A stretch of 64,000 nucleotides of DNA. It comes from Chitinophaga filiformis (GTDB lineage Bacteria; Bacteroidota; Bacteroidia; Chitinophagales; Chitinophagaceae). The stretch lies in the NCBI RefSeq assembly GCF_900102545.1, contig NZ_FNBN01000001.1:1566221-1630220 (forward strand). Reading direction: 5' to 3'. Shown here piece by piece: positions 27,745-37,412 of the stretch. The stretch's first letter is position 1. The number at the start of each line of letters is the position of its first letter. The notes beneath the pieces are model-generated. The model was not told where the DNA came from and made no database searches. It was given only the letters and a program-made list of their open reading frames with translations. Position numbers and translations under genes: made by a program.

Positions 27745-29277
27745 ATGAGAATATTAAGTCCTGCAATATCACAATTGGCGCGTTTGCGTATGGGGCGCAT
27801 AGAATATTTTATGCAATACCCCCTGCAGGTGCAGCAGCAGGTGTTTCAGAATCTTATCAGTGCCGCTCAGTATACCGAGTTTGGCAAGCAATATGGCTTT
27901 TCACAGATATATAAGATAGAAGAGTTCAAGCAGCGGGTGCCTATTCATAATTATGATAGCCTCAAGCCTTACATCCAGCGATTGATGGAAGGGCAGCAGA
28001 ACATCTTATGGAATACACCGATTAAATGGTTTGCCAAATCGAGCGGTACTACCGCCGATAAGAGCAAATTCATACCAGTTTCCGTAGAGAGCCTGGATGA
28101 CTGTCACTACCGCGCCGGCCGTGATGTATTATCACTGTACTATAATAATTTTCCTGACTCCCGTCTGCTGACCGGTAAATCGCTGGTAATAGGTGGTAGC
28201 CACCAGGTCAATAAACTGGACTCCGAAAGTGATTCTTACTTTGGTGATCTGAGTGCCGTGATGCTGCAGAACATGCCTTTCTATGGCAATATGATCCGTA
28301 CGCCTGACCTTTCCATTGCCCTGATGGACGAGTGGGAGGAAAAGATAGAGCGCATGGCGAATGCCGTAATACATGAGAATGTCACTTCCATTGCCGGTGT
28401 GCCTACCTGGACACTGGTACTGATCAAACGTATATTCGAGATCACCGGGAAAGATAACCTGGCGGATGTCTGGCCTAACCTGGAATTATATATGCACGGC
28501 GGCGTAAGTTTTACGCCCTATAGAGAACAGTTTAAAAAGCTGATCCGCAAACCGGATATGTACTACCAGGAGACCTATAACGCTTCTGAGGGCTTCTTCG
28601 CTGCGCAGGACGTGATAGGAGAGGAGGGCTTGCTCCTGTTCCTCAACCATGGTATCTTCTATGAATTCATGCCGATGGAGGAATACGGTAAGCCATGCCC
28701 GCAAACCCTGCAGCTGCAGGACGTCGAGATGGGTAAAAACTATGCCCTGATCATCAGCACCAACGGGGGATTGTGGCGTTACCTGGTAGGAGACACTGTT
28801 CAGTTCACCTCCCTGGCTCCCTACCGTGTAAGGGTAAGCGGACGTACCAAGTCTTTCATCAATGCTTTCGGCGAAGAACTGATCGTGGAGAATTCAGATG
28901 TGGCCATTGCCAAAGCTTGTGAGGCAACAGGCGCTGTAATGAACGACTATACCGCAGCTCCTATTTACTTCAGTGAGAATGAAGCCGGCGGGCATGAATG
29001 GCTGCTGGACTTTGATGTGATGCCTGGAAACCTTGAACAGTTTATTGATGTATTGGACAATACTCTCAAGTCCATTAACTCGGACTATGAAGCCAAACGT
29101 CATAAAGATATGGCGCTGCGCCGCCCCGTAGTACATGTATTGCCCAAGGGAACCTTTACCGACTGGCTGAAGAGTAAAGGTAAACTGGGTGGTCAGCATA
29201 AAGTACCCCGCCTCAATAACGAGCGGCAGCATGTGGAAGAAATTCTTAAATTCGCCGGCATCACTGGCAAAATCTAA
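27745..29277 (+). CDS. GH3-family acyl-adenylate enzyme
   Basis: 510 aa, similar to the GH3 (auxin-responsive) acyl-acid amido synthetase family, which adenylates carboxylic acids with ATP. The P-loop-like SSGTTADKSKF is near residue 98, YNASEGFFAAQD in the middle and LWRYLVGDTVQFT plus RVSGRTKSFINAFGEEL in the C-terminal half correspond to adenylation motifs. Bacterial members have no established substrate. It lies between lptB and fabG with short spacing, so a role in lipid or envelope metabolism is possible but only inferred. Confidence 0.86.
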   Translation: MRILSPAISQLARLRMGRIEYFMQYPLQVQQQVFQNLISAAQYTEFGKQYGFSQIYKIEEFKQRVPIHNYDSLKPYIQRLMEGQQNILWNTPIKWFAKSSGTTADKSKFIPVSVESLDDCHYRAGRDVLSLYYNNFPDSRLLTGKSLVIGGSHQVNKLDSESDSYFGDLSAVMLQNMPFYGNMIRTPDLSIALMDEWEEKIERMANAVIHENVTSIAGVPTWTLVLIKRIFEITGKDNLADVWPNLELYMHGGVSFTPYREQFKKLIRKPDMYYQETYNASEGFFAAQDVIGEEGLLLFLNHGIFYEFMPMEEYGKPCPQTLQLQDVEMGKNYALIISTNGGLWRYLVGDTVQFTSLAPYRVRVSGRTKSFINAFGEELIVENSDVAIAKACEATGAVMNDYTAAPIYFSENEAGGHEWLLDFDVMPGNLEQFIDVLDNTLKSINSDYEAKRHKDMALRRPVVHVLPKGTFTDWLKSKGKLGGQHKVPRLNNERQHVEEILKFAGITGKI

Positions 29278-29307
29278 ATTTAATCATCTAACAACTATTA
29301 GGTCTAT

Positions 29308-30057
29308 ATGAAATTACTGGAGAACAAAGTAGCAATTGTAACAGGTGCCAGCAGAGGTATAGGAGAAGCTATCGCGATCAAATTTGCAGAAGAAGGTGCA
29401 AACGTTGCATTCACATATCTTAGTTCTGACGAGAAAGCGAAAGCACTGGAACAAAAGCTACAGGCAATGGGTGTAAAGGCAAAAGCCTATAAATCCAATG
29501 CTGGCAGTTTCGAAGAGAGTGAGGCGCTGATAAACGATGTATTGAAAGAATTTGGTGCAATAGATATTTGCGTAAACAATGCCGGTATTTCGAAAGATAA
29601 CCTGCTGCTGCGTATGAGCCCGGACCAGTGGGATGAGGTAATGGACGTGAACCTGAAGAGTGTTTATAACATGACCAAGCATGTGATCCGCCCGATGATG
29701 AAAGCAAAAAGCGGTTCCATTATCAATATGAGCTCAATTATCGGTATGAAGGGTAATGCAGGGCAGAGCAGTTATGCCGCTTCCAAAGCTGGTATCATCG
29801 GCTTTACCAAATCTATCGCCGCTGAACTGGGTAGCCGCAACATTCGTTGTAACGCCGTAGCGCCGGGTTTCGTTGAGACGGATATGACCCACTACCTGAA
29901 AGATGGAGAAGGCGCTAAGAACTATCTGGCACAAATTCCGCTGGGTCGCTTCGGCAGCACTGAAGATATCGCTAACGTATGTCTGTTCCTGGCTTCCAAC
30001 ATGGGCGCCTATGTAACCGGTCAGGTGATCAGCGCCTGCGGTGGACTGAACATGTAA
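29308..30057 (+). CDS. fabG: 3-oxoacyl-[ACP] reductase
   Basis: A 249-aa short-chain dehydrogenase catalysing NADPH-dependent ketoacyl-ACP reduction in fatty-acid elongation. The Rossmann motif TGASRGIGEA is near residue 13, then NNAGIS near 90, catalytic Ser in MSSIIG near 142, and YAASKAG (Tyr/Lys) near 155. Length and the C-terminal CGGLNM fit FabG. It is 30 nt downstream of the GH3 gene; a long hairpin follows. Confidence 0.94.
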   Translation: MKLLENKVAIVTGASRGIGEAIAIKFAEEGANVAFTYLSSDEKAKALEQKLQAMGVKAKAYKSNAGSFEESEALINDVLKEFGAIDICVNNAGISKDNLLLRMSPDQWDEVMDVNLKSVYNMTKHVIRPMMKAKSGSIINMSSIIGMKGNAGQSSYAASKAGIIGFTKSIAAELGSRNIRCNAVAPGFVETDMTHYLKDGEGAKNYLAQIPLGRFGSTEDIANVCLFLASNMGAYVTGQVISACGGLNM

Positions 30058-30068
30058 TATCATATTTG

Positions 30069-30126
30069 ATCAGGGATCAGGTCTTGAATGCAGTATTGTA
30101 TTCAATGCCTGATCCCTGATTATTTT
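30069..30126 (+). terminator. Long hairpin terminator, CAGGGATCAGG type
   Basis: ATCAGGGATCAGG (30069-30081) pairs perfectly with 30108-30120, with an inner TTGAAT/ATTCAA stem and TTATTTTAATA after it. It sits between convergent fabG and the SMP-30 gene. The same core is used at 45261-45329. Confidence 0.8.
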
Positions 30127-31015
30127 AATAACGTTTTCCCGGAATCGCTACCCTGAAAGACTCCATACACTTCCTGTCCTGCAACGTCACATACACAGTT
30201 TTACCGTCTTTGCCTCCAAAAGTGAGATTGCTGCACTGTTTACCTTTCAGCGGAATTTCCCGTACCTGTTTACCATCTGGCGCTAATACCACGATAGCTC
30301 CTTTTCCCCAGCGGGCTACATACAGGTTGCCTGCCTTGTCACATTTCATACCGTCAAAGCCATAATCAGGGAATTCGGCGAACAGCTTTTTATTGCTGAT
30401 ATTACCATCCTTATCCACATCGAATTTCCAGATCTTACGCTGTACGCTTTCATTTACGTAGAGGGTCTTTTCATCAGGACTCAGTTCAATGCCATTGGCG
30501 GTGCCCATATTGCCGTCCATGAGTACAGCTTTACCACCTTTATCGATACGCCAGATCTGTCCTTTACTGTTTTTCCAGTCAGGGTCTGATGCGAAGAGCA
30601 CATCCTTCTTGCTGATGCAGAGATCATTTGGCTGGAACATCTTATCAGAATGCACATAGACGCTTACCTTTTTTGTCTTCATGTCCACTTCCAGTACGTT
30701 GTGGCCCTTGAAATCGGGCAGGTACATATTCCCTTTGCTGTTGAACTGTATACTGTTTGCAACGCTGCTATCCGGTAAAGTCACAAATACTTCCCCGCTG
30801 CCGTCTTTCGTGCTGATCTTGCCAATGGTGCCGTCATGCAGATAGTTCACCACATAGAGATTGCCTGCCTTGTCAAAGTTGGGTCCTTCAATGTTGACGG
30901 AGAACATATTTTCCTTTGTGAGATCCTGTGCCTTATATAATGCCGTGGATTTGTCCTGTGCCATGACTGCACAACCGGCTGTTAATGCCAGTAATAAACA
31001 GATATGCTGTTTCAT
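30125..31015 (-). CDS. SMP-30/gluconolactonase-like (LRE family) protein
   Basis: About 296 aa with a signal peptide ending VMAQ. The chain shows repeated beta-propeller blades such as GKISTKDGSGEVFV, YLPDFKGHNVLEVD and GIELSPDEKTLYVNESVQRK (the SPD/NE calcium-binding motif region of SMP-30). Members hydrolyse lactones or act as binding propellers. Substrate is unknown. I start at the ATG whose codon ends at 31015 because the signal peptide begins there; an ATG three codons upstream is also possible. Confidence 0.82.
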   Translation of the reverse strand: MKQHICLLLALTAGCAVMAQDKSTALYKAQDLTKENMFSVNIEGPNFDKAGNLYVVNYLHDGTIGKISTKDGSGEVFVTLPDSSVANSIQFNSKGNMYLPDFKGHNVLEVDMKTKKVSVYVHSDKMFQPNDLCISKKDVLFASDPDWKNSKGQIWRIDKGGKAVLMDGNMGTANGIELSPDEKTLYVNESVQRKIWKFDVDKDGNISNKKLFAEFPDYGFDGMKCDKAGNLYVARWGKGAIVVLAPDGKQVREIPLKGKQCSNLTFGGKDGKTVYVTLQDRKCMESFRVAIPGKRY

Positions 31016-31222
31016 GATAAACATTTACGTTGAGTTATCAAGTTATGAAAAGATAAGAGGGAAATCAAACCGTTAATAAGTCAAAATTGACCGTTGCTAC
31101 GCAATCAGCCCTGAAAATGCGTCAAATAACTACCGTTCAAAAATTTGGTAATCAAACTATTAATATATTAGAGAACTACTTATATATTTGTAAGGTTATT
31201 AGTCCTGTGTAAACGTCCTATT

Positions 31223-32692
31223 ATGTTCAGACTTATACCTATTGTTTGCCTGTTGGGGTTGATCCTTCACTCATCATGTAACAACAGCTCCCAACCCGCT
31301 GCCGCTAAACAGAGTAAGAGTATCAATATTGCGCCCATCGTGCCGGATAGTGTGATGAAGTACTATGACTTCGTCAACAGTCTGACACAGTTAAAGCTAC
31401 CCTATCCGAATGCCTATGAGCTCAAGGAGATAAAAGACTATGCCCATTATTTCGGCACAGATACTTTTCAGCGGGTAACGGCCGGCCGTTTTGCTACTGT
31501 CAATGGATTTACGCCTGTTATCTATGCGTGCGAGGTAAACGATCATGAGAAAAGGACTTACCTGGTAGTGTATAATGATAACGGAGTACAGAAGTCGCGC
31601 CTACAGATAGCAGCTAATGTAAGCAGGGAGCCAGGGGAGGCAGAAGAAGAAATTGTAGCGGTAAAAGATACCACCTCTACGGAGTTTACCAACCAGTGGT
31701 TTTATATAGGAATGGACTCTCTTATTGAAGTAAGGGCCCGTCATTCCACTTATGTGCAGGGGAGTCAGAAGGTGAATACCACCCTTCGTTATTACAGGAT
31801 AGGACGTAAAGGAACGATAAAGGAAGTACCGAAGGAGAAGGAATCTTTTGAGAAATATGCGGCCCGTTTCCCTGAGCATAAATTGCCTGCCACACTGGAT
31901 ACCGTCAGCACAAAAGAGCTGAAAGCGGTTTCCCGGCTCACTCCTTACTACGACTTTAAGGAAGAAAGTCCCGATCCGCTGTATGCATTGGGCCGGCTGG
32001 AAATAGCGGGAAGAGCAACGGCGTTGTTATATGCGAGGGATACCATTTACCTGGATGAAGGATTGACTTATCCTGAGGTAAAACTGATCACTTACAAAAA
32101 GGGTAAAGAGGTAGATAAGATTGTGGTGTATGGCGGCACTTTAGGGGAACATTCCGAGACTATTTACCGGAAATGTATGGTGGACAAAGACGCCAGCATT
32201 AACCTGCAGGAGGAAGATAAAAAGGAACTCGATAGTAGTTTCCATTTCAGAACGGTGTACAATATGCAGTATGAGGTGTTGCCAAGTGGTAAGATCATCG
32301 GCCGGCAGGCCACATCTATTGTACATAGTTCAAAGTTGTACAATGAAAAGGCACTTATTAAATATTTCAAGGGCAAGCGGGGGAATCATCACTATGCATC
32401 GCTGTTCCAGATCCGGGCCAAAGACAATATTCTTGTAGGATTGCATGCCTTTAACAAGGGTGGGGAAAATTTCCTGGAGTTTTTAACAGTAAATAAGGAT
32501 AATAAGATTATTGACAGATATACAGTATACAGTAACCTGAAGAAACTGAAGCTGGCAGACGTAAAGGCAAAGCAGATGGAGAAGAGGGAGGATGATTATA
32601 ATGAAAGGCGCGGAAGACTTACCTGTGATGCGATAATCAAACTGACAGGCAAGGAACTGCACATTACACCGGCGGGGAAATTTGTGAAATAG
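31223..32692 (+). CDS. Large lipoprotein of unknown function
   Basis: 489 aa, signal peptide with lipobox HSSC around residue 19, so lipid-anchored. The mature protein is a mix of beta-rich segments and charged stretches with no domain I recognise. Two halves each contain segments like TRxxxRYYR or FHFRTVYNMQYEVLPSG, hinting at an internal repeat, but the similarity is weak. It precedes the NdpA-like gene by 22 nt on the same strand. A promoter-like TTTG/TA-rich stretch lies about 30 nt upstream but does not match the consensus. Confidence 0.6.
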   Translation: MFRLIPIVCLLGLILHSSCNNSSQPAAAKQSKSINIAPIVPDSVMKYYDFVNSLTQLKLPYPNAYELKEIKDYAHYFGTDTFQRVTAGRFATVNGFTPVIYACEVNDHEKRTYLVVYNDNGVQKSRLQIAANVSREPGEAEEEIVAVKDTTSTEFTNQWFYIGMDSLIEVRARHSTYVQGSQKVNTTLRYYRIGRKGTIKEVPKEKESFEKYAARFPEHKLPATLDTVSTKELKAVSRLTPYYDFKEESPDPLYALGRLEIAGRATALLYARDTIYLDEGLTYPEVKLITYKKGKEVDKIVVYGGTLGEHSETIYRKCMVDKDASINLQEEDKKELDSSFHFRTVYNMQYEVLPSGKIIGRQATSIVHSSKLYNEKALIKYFKGKRGNHHYASLFQIRAKDNILVGLHAFNKGGENFLEFLTVNKDNKIIDRYTVYSNLKKLKLADVKAKQMEKREDDYNERRGRLTCDAIIKLTGKELHITPAGKFVK

Positions 32693-32714
32693 TTTTCACT
32701 ATTTTCGCCGGGCC

Positions 32715-33767
32715 ATGATACATGTTTCAGACTTTAATGACCTCGAACACCTTTCTATACATAAGGTGGGAAATGCCTCACAGGAAGAACCGCTGATTTG
32801 CTCTCAGAACCCGCTGGAGTTGCAGGACGAAACAATCAGCCAACTATTGCTGACGTACTTTATACAACCGTTTACCAACAGCGCTGAGTACTTCCGTTTT
32901 TATCATGAGGCTGATTTACAATTAAATGAAATATTTCAATATTGCCGCCGTATCTTTGAAAACAGGGACAATTTTCACGAGCAATCAATAAATATTGCCA
33001 GGCATCTGTACAAGCACTCCACTCATCCAAAGATTAAAGGTGGAGAATTATATATTGCCTACTTTAGTAAATGTCAGGTGGATGGAGAAGATGTCGAAGC
33101 AATAGGGATCTTTAAATCAGAGAACAGGGATACTTATCTCAAGGTATTTCTTGCAAATGACAACTATGAGGTGAACTACGAAGATGGGATCAATATCAAT
33201 AAACTTGATAAAGGTTGCCTGGTCTTTAACACCGAAGAGGAAAATGGGTACAAAGTCAGCATAATAGACAGCATCAGCAAACAGAATGAAGCAGTTTACT
33301 GGAAGGATGCTTTCCTGCAGGTACAACGCCGTGAGGATAGCTATCACCAGACAGAACTGGCAGTGAACATGTGTAAGAAGTTTATCCACGATAAACTGCC
33401 CGGCGAATACGAGATAAGCCGTGTAGATCAGGTGGATCTTCTTAACAAATCAGCAACCTATTTCAAGGAAAAAGAGCAGTTCCAGCTGGATGATTTTGCA
33501 CAGGAAGTATTGGGTCATCCCGATGCTATTGCGTCATTCAAGGAATACAAAGAGCAATTTCAGCAGGAGTTTCAGCAAGAGTTCCCCGACGAGTTTGATA
33601 TATCATCTCCTGCAGTAAAAAAGCAACAAAAGGTTTTTAAGAGCATATTGAAACTGGACAAGAACTTTCACATATATATTCATGGTAACAGGGAAATGAT
33701 CGAGCGTGGATTTGATGAGGCTACCAATTTGTATTACTATAAACTATTGTTTGAAAACGAAACTTGA
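32715..33767 (+). CDS. Nucleoid-associated protein (NdpA/YejK family)
   Basis: 350 aa, cytoplasmic. The N-terminal HKVGNASQEEPL and the LLTYFIQPF motif, the middle ELYIAYFSKCQVDGEDVEAI segment, and the DKGCLVF and YWKDAFLQV blocks are those of the NA37/NdpA family, which binds DNA in proteobacteria. The C-terminal third is charged. Length fits (335-350). Its 22-nt gap from the upstream lipoprotein gene may place both on one transcript. Confidence 0.82.
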   Translation: MIHVSDFNDLEHLSIHKVGNASQEEPLICSQNPLELQDETISQLLLTYFIQPFTNSAEYFRFYHEADLQLNEIFQYCRRIFENRDNFHEQSINIARHLYKHSTHPKIKGGELYIAYFSKCQVDGEDVEAIGIFKSENRDTYLKVFLANDNYEVNYEDGININKLDKGCLVFNTEEENGYKVSIIDSISKQNEAVYWKDAFLQVQRREDSYHQTELAVNMCKKFIHDKLPGEYEISRVDQVDLLNKSATYFKEKEQFQLDDFAQEVLGHPDAIASFKEYKEQFQQEFQQEFPDEFDISSPAVKKQQKVFKSILKLDKNFHIYIHGNREMIERGFDEATNLYYYKLLFENET

Positions 33768-33805
33768 TCTGTCTTTTTTTCATAAGCAAAAACCAATTGT
33801 TAAAC

Positions 33806-33832
33806 AAAGGCTGTTCTTTCGGACGGCCTTTT
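33806..33832 (+). terminator. Terminator of the NdpA-like gene
   Basis: AAAGGC (33806-33811) pairs with a GGCCTTTT run ending at 33832, with an unpaired loop; short T tail. Moderate strength. Confidence 0.55.
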
Positions 33833-33974
33833 AGTCTACAAAATTCGGGAACGTTCCCAGCTAAAGACGAAGCAATGAAGATCTTATTGTCAGGTATTAT
33901 TCCTGCCTGGCTTATTTATCTGTTTGATAGTATTAACCGCGGAAAGCCTCTTTAATAGGGCCTAAAATAGAAAA

Positions 33975-33996
33975 GCGCATCATGTTACTGATGCGC
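33975..33996 (-). terminator. Terminator of ricT
   Basis: GCGCATC (33975-33981) pairs with GATGCGC (33990-33996); on the minus strand TTTTCTATTTT follows. Confidence 0.75.
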
Positions 33997-34018
33997 CTTC
34001 TTAGTATTTAACTGAGAT

Positions 34019-35506
34019 TTACTTCTGTTTTTCGCGGGGCTTCGGTGGCCTGTTATGTCCTCCGCCTCCCTGTTGTTTAGGACCGTTAGGATTATTCTTA
34101 TCCTGCTGCGGCTTAGGCCCATTAGGTTGATTGCCCTGTTGCGGCTTCTGCTGCTGCTTTTGTTGCTGAGGGCGTTGTTCCTGTTTAGGCTTTTGCTGTT
34201 GCTGTGGACGGTTATCCTGTTGTTTAGGATGATTCTTGTCCTGTTGCTTAGGTCCGCCAGGCTGGTTCTGCTGCTGCTTTGGTTGCTGTGCAGGACGGTT
34301 CTGGTTGTCGCCTTTGCCTTCCTGTTTTTTGTTACCCTGCTGCGGCTGGGGTTGTTCCTGCTTCTGTTTATGTTTCTGTTTTTCCTTGTCTTTGTGTTTA
34401 CGTTTCTGGGATGCTTTTTCCAGGGTACGTAAGCTGATCTGTCCTACAACGTCAGCGAAGCCAAGGTCTGCTTCTTTCGGTTTAATTGTCACTACTTCCA
34501 CAGGTTTCAGGTCTTCCGGCCTGATATTCTGTTTATTCAGCTGGCGTATTTCCTTCACGCGGGCAATAGTAAGCGGATATTGCTTATTACTATCGCCGTA
34601 GGAGTACCACATCAGGTTTTTGAAGATATCTCTCTTCTGAAGGGTAGCCACGCCATTGACGGTTTCAATGCTGTCTGCATCTTCAGGGAATTCCTTCAGC
34701 GCATCCAGGTAGGTGTCCAGTTCATAGTTCAGGCAGCATTTCAGGCGGCCGCACTGACCGGAAAGTTTTGCCTGGTTAATAGACAGGTTTTGATATCGGG
34801 CAGCGGTGGTATTAACGCTCTTGAAGTCAGTCAACCAGGTAGCGCAGCACAGTTCTCGTCCGCAAGAGCCGATACCGCCTACTTTTCCGGCTTCCTGGCG
34901 GGCGCCTATCTGGCGCATTTCCACCTTTACACGGAATTCACCGGCATAAAGTTTAATCAGTTCACGGAAATCCACCCTGTCGTCTGCTGTATAGAAGAAA
35001 GTAGCCTTGCGTCCGTCAGCCTGGATCTCTACTTCCGCGAGTTTCATTTCCAGACCGATACTACGGGCAATGGCCCTGGCTCTGATGAGGGCATCCTTTT
35101 CGCGGGCTTTGTTATCGTTCATCCGCGCAAGGTCTTCATTTGTAGCGCGACGAAGTACCTTCTTTACTTCAGGGGTATCTTCGATACGCTTCTTCTTCAT
35201 CTGTAATTTAACCAGTTCGCCTGTAAGGCTGATCTGGCCGATGTCGAAACCACTGACGCCTTCTACAGTTACCATTTCTCCTTTGTCGAGCAACTGTTTG
35301 GTGGTGTTACGGAAAAAATCCTTCCTGCTACCGTTGTTGAAGCTTACTTCTATTATATCAAATGGTGCTAAGCTGTCACTTAAGGGAATATTGGCCAGCC
35401 AGTCAAATACATTCAGCCTGTTACAGCCTCCACTACTGCATCCTCCATTGCTTTTGCATCCTGACGGCTTCCCCTCTGCACCTGTACCACATCCGGCACA
35501 AGCCAT
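34019..35506 (-). CDS. ricT: RicT-like PSP1-domain protein with a low-complexity tail
   Basis: 495 aa. The N-terminus is cysteine-rich (CAGCG, then CKSNGGCSSGGC within the first 30 residues). The PSP1 domain follows (about 60-300), with conserved paired cysteines in GSCGRELCCATW and GQCGRLKCCLNYELD; B. subtilis RicT uses such cysteines in a [4Fe-4S]-bearing RicAFT complex that supports RNase Y. From about residue 370 the chain becomes Lys/Gln/Pro/Asn/Gly-rich and disordered-looking to the end. It is the last gene of a minus-strand series after holB. Role in this phylum is inferred. Confidence 0.85.
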   Translation of the reverse strand: MACAGCGTGAEGKPSGCKSNGGCSSGGCNRLNVFDWLANIPLSDSLAPFDIIEVSFNNGSRKDFFRNTTKQLLDKGEMVTVEGVSGFDIGQISLTGELVKLQMKKKRIEDTPEVKKVLRRATNEDLARMNDNKAREKDALIRARAIARSIGLEMKLAEVEIQADGRKATFFYTADDRVDFRELIKLYAGEFRVKVEMRQIGARQEAGKVGGIGSCGRELCCATWLTDFKSVNTTAARYQNLSINQAKLSGQCGRLKCCLNYELDTYLDALKEFPEDADSIETVNGVATLQKRDIFKNLMWYSYGDSNKQYPLTIARVKEIRQLNKQNIRPEDLKPVEVVTIKPKEADLGFADVVGQISLRTLEKASQKRKHKDKEKQKHKQKQEQPQPQQGNKKQEGKGDNQNRPAQQPKQQQNQPGGPKQQDKNHPKQQDNRPQQQQKPKQEQRPQQQKQQQKPQQGNQPNGPKPQQDKNNPNGPKQQGGGGHNRPPKPREKQK

Positions 35507-35633
35507 ATTAATCGATTTAAATTATTAAATGAATATACATCCGGGCATTGGACCGGATGCTTTATATATATAATTCCTCCTTATTACATAAGGGTCGGAA
35601 TTAACAAAGATAACGGAAAATGCCCTTAATATG

Positions 35634-36773
35634 TCATACTGCCGGAATCGGCCTCTTTTTAAAGATATACTGCAATTTCACAGAAAGTGCATGAAACAAC
35701 AATTTCGCGTTCGCATTGCGCTCTATATAATAGCAGGCATTGTCCAGTTCCTGCATGATTTGCTCCATTTGCTGAAGATCTGCCAGCTTTTGCAGTTTCC
35801 CTGCAAAGTCTGTTTCCTCCTCTGAAAAGGCCAGCTGGCTTCTGTCTATATACTTTAAGCGCAGGGTATGTTCCAGGAGGTTGATAAAATAGCGCAGGAA
35901 CTGTTTCTGGTTCTCACGTCCCATTTTGGTACTGGCGATGTTTTCTATCCAGCCCTGAAGAGCTACCCGGTTGCCTGTGAAAATATAGTTGAGCCAGTTG
36001 CGTAGCAGTTCATGATAATCATCGTCTGACTGCTGGAGCAGTTGCATAGCTTCCCGGTAATTGCCGGCAGCGATCGTTGCAGCCTGCCTCGCTTTAGCGG
36101 CTGGTATCTGCGCCCGCTTCGTGAGTGCGTCTATCATCACCTCTTTCGGCAGCGGATTAACTTTGATCAGATGTGTGCGGGAGAGGATAGTGGCCAGGAT
36201 CTGTTCCTGGTTTTCTGCCACCAGCAGGAAAATGGTATTGTCTGGTGGTTCTTCTATCAGCTTCAGCAGCCTGTTCCCTTCATTGCCCAGGTATTCGGGC
36301 ATCCACATCAACAGTATTTTGTAGGTACTCTCAAAGCTTTTCAGACTCAGCTTGCGGATGATATCCTGACATTCTGTGGCGGTAATATTCCCCTGTTTAT
36401 TCTCTGCTCCGATAAACTGTAACCAGTCATATGCATTGCCATAAGGCTGGGCATCGATGAATTCCCGCCATTCGGCGGCATAATCGGAACTTACTGGCTT
36501 ATCGCCCGGTTTACGGGGGATGACCGGATAAGAGAAATGTATATCAGGATGAATGTATTTACCTGCTTTCATGCAGGCGCCACATTTGCCACAGGCGCCA
36601 TCAGGCTGTTTATCTTCGCAGACCAGGTATTGCGCAAATGCAAGTGCTATTGGAAGTCCGCCGGCTCCTTCAGGCGCCAGTATAATGTTGGCGTGACTGA
36701 GACGGTTTTGTTCCGTGGACCTAATTAATTGTTGTCGTATATCTTCCTGACCTATGACATTCGAAAAAAGCAT
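35634..36773 (-). CDS. holB: DNA polymerase III subunit delta'
   Basis: A 379-aa clamp-loader AAA+ subunit. The N-terminal VIGQEDIRQQL and SHANIIL motifs, the zinc module CGKCGACMKAG (with an earlier Cys in YLVCED) and the SRT-type arginine motif ILSRTHLIKV are present. The P-loop reads APEGAGGLPIAL without GKT, as expected for a non-hydrolysing delta' subunit. Length is normal for Bacteroidota. It lies between ricT and the glutathione peroxidase gene on the same strand; the gap to the latter is 9 nt. Confidence 0.92.
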   Translation of the reverse strand: MLFSNVIGQEDIRQQLIRSTEQNRLSHANIILAPEGAGGLPIALAFAQYLVCEDKQPDGACGKCGACMKAGKYIHPDIHFSYPVIPRKPGDKPVSSDYAAEWREFIDAQPYGNAYDWLQFIGAENKQGNITATECQDIIRKLSLKSFESTYKILLMWMPEYLGNEGNRLLKLIEEPPDNTIFLLVAENQEQILATILSRTHLIKVNPLPKEVMIDALTKRAQIPAAKARQAATIAAGNYREAMQLLQQSDDDYHELLRNWLNYIFTGNRVALQGWIENIASTKMGRENQKQFLRYFINLLEHTLRLKYIDRSQLAFSEEETDFAGKLQKLADLQQMEQIMQELDNACYYIERNANAKLLFHALSVKLQYIFKKRPIPAV

Positions 36774-36782
36774 GGACGCAAA

Positions 36783-37313
36783 TTAGTATTTCTTTTCTAT
36801 CGCGGCCGTTACTTCAGGGGAAAGAGGTTGTGTTTTAGGTGAGAATACTGCTACCAGGTTACCTTTTTCGTCCAGCAGATATTTCTGGAAATTCCACTGT
36901 ACTTCTGATGGTTCGAGGTGTTTGGCTTTACTTTCAGCCAGCAGCCATTTATAGATCGGGTGGATGTCGTTGCCTTTTACTGAGATCTTGGCAGCCATCG
37001 GGAAGGTAACTGCATATTTCTTAGTGCAGAATTCGTGAATCTCAGCATTGCTACCTGGTTCCTGTGAGCCAAAGTTATTGGCAGGGAAACCGATGATCAC
37101 CAGGTTCTTTTCGTATTTCTTGTATAATTTTTCCAGATCAGCGTACTGAGGGGTGTTTCCACACATGGAGGCGGTATTTACGATCAGGATCTTTTTTCCT
37201 TTATAATCCGCAAAATTAATCTTGCCTCCGTCAACGCCATCTACTTTAAAGTCATATATAGCTCCGCTCTTCATGAATAATAGTATTGAAATCAACAGTG
37301 TCTTCAGTGTCAT
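36783..37313 (-). CDS. Glutathione peroxidase family protein (Cys type)
   Basis: 176 aa. The catalytic tetrad is visible: Cys in NTASMCGNTPQY, Gln in NNFGSQEPGS, and Trp-Asn in VQWNFQKYL. Cysteine rather than selenocysteine suggests a thioredoxin-dependent peroxidase. The first 13 residues are hydrophobic and could be a signal peptide. If translation starts at the internal ATG (codon ending at 37274) the protein would be cytosolic. It is 9 nt upstream of holB, in a series with comF. Confidence 0.9.
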   Translation of the reverse strand: MTLKTLLISILLFMKSGAIYDFKVDGVDGGKINFADYKGKKILIVNTASMCGNTPQYADLEKLYKKYEKNLVIIGFPANNFGSQEPGSNAEIHEFCTKKYAVTFPMAAKISVKGNDIHPIYKWLLAESKAKHLEPSEVQWNFQKYLLDEKGNLVAVFSPKTQPLSPEVTAAIEKKY

Positions 37314-37412
37314 ATAATTAGAATTGTAGAGTGATTGTGAAAATTGTAAGCAAATAAAATTAAGTAAAATATTGTATATAAGGTGTTAATGATAAGCGGA
37401 GGTCTTGCTATT

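Noticed and set aside
33875..33955. A 26-codon hydrophobic ORF between the NdpA-like gene and ricT
   Set aside because: It has a start and stop and would make a small TM peptide, but there is no promoter, and terminators lie on both sides; not enough support to annotate.
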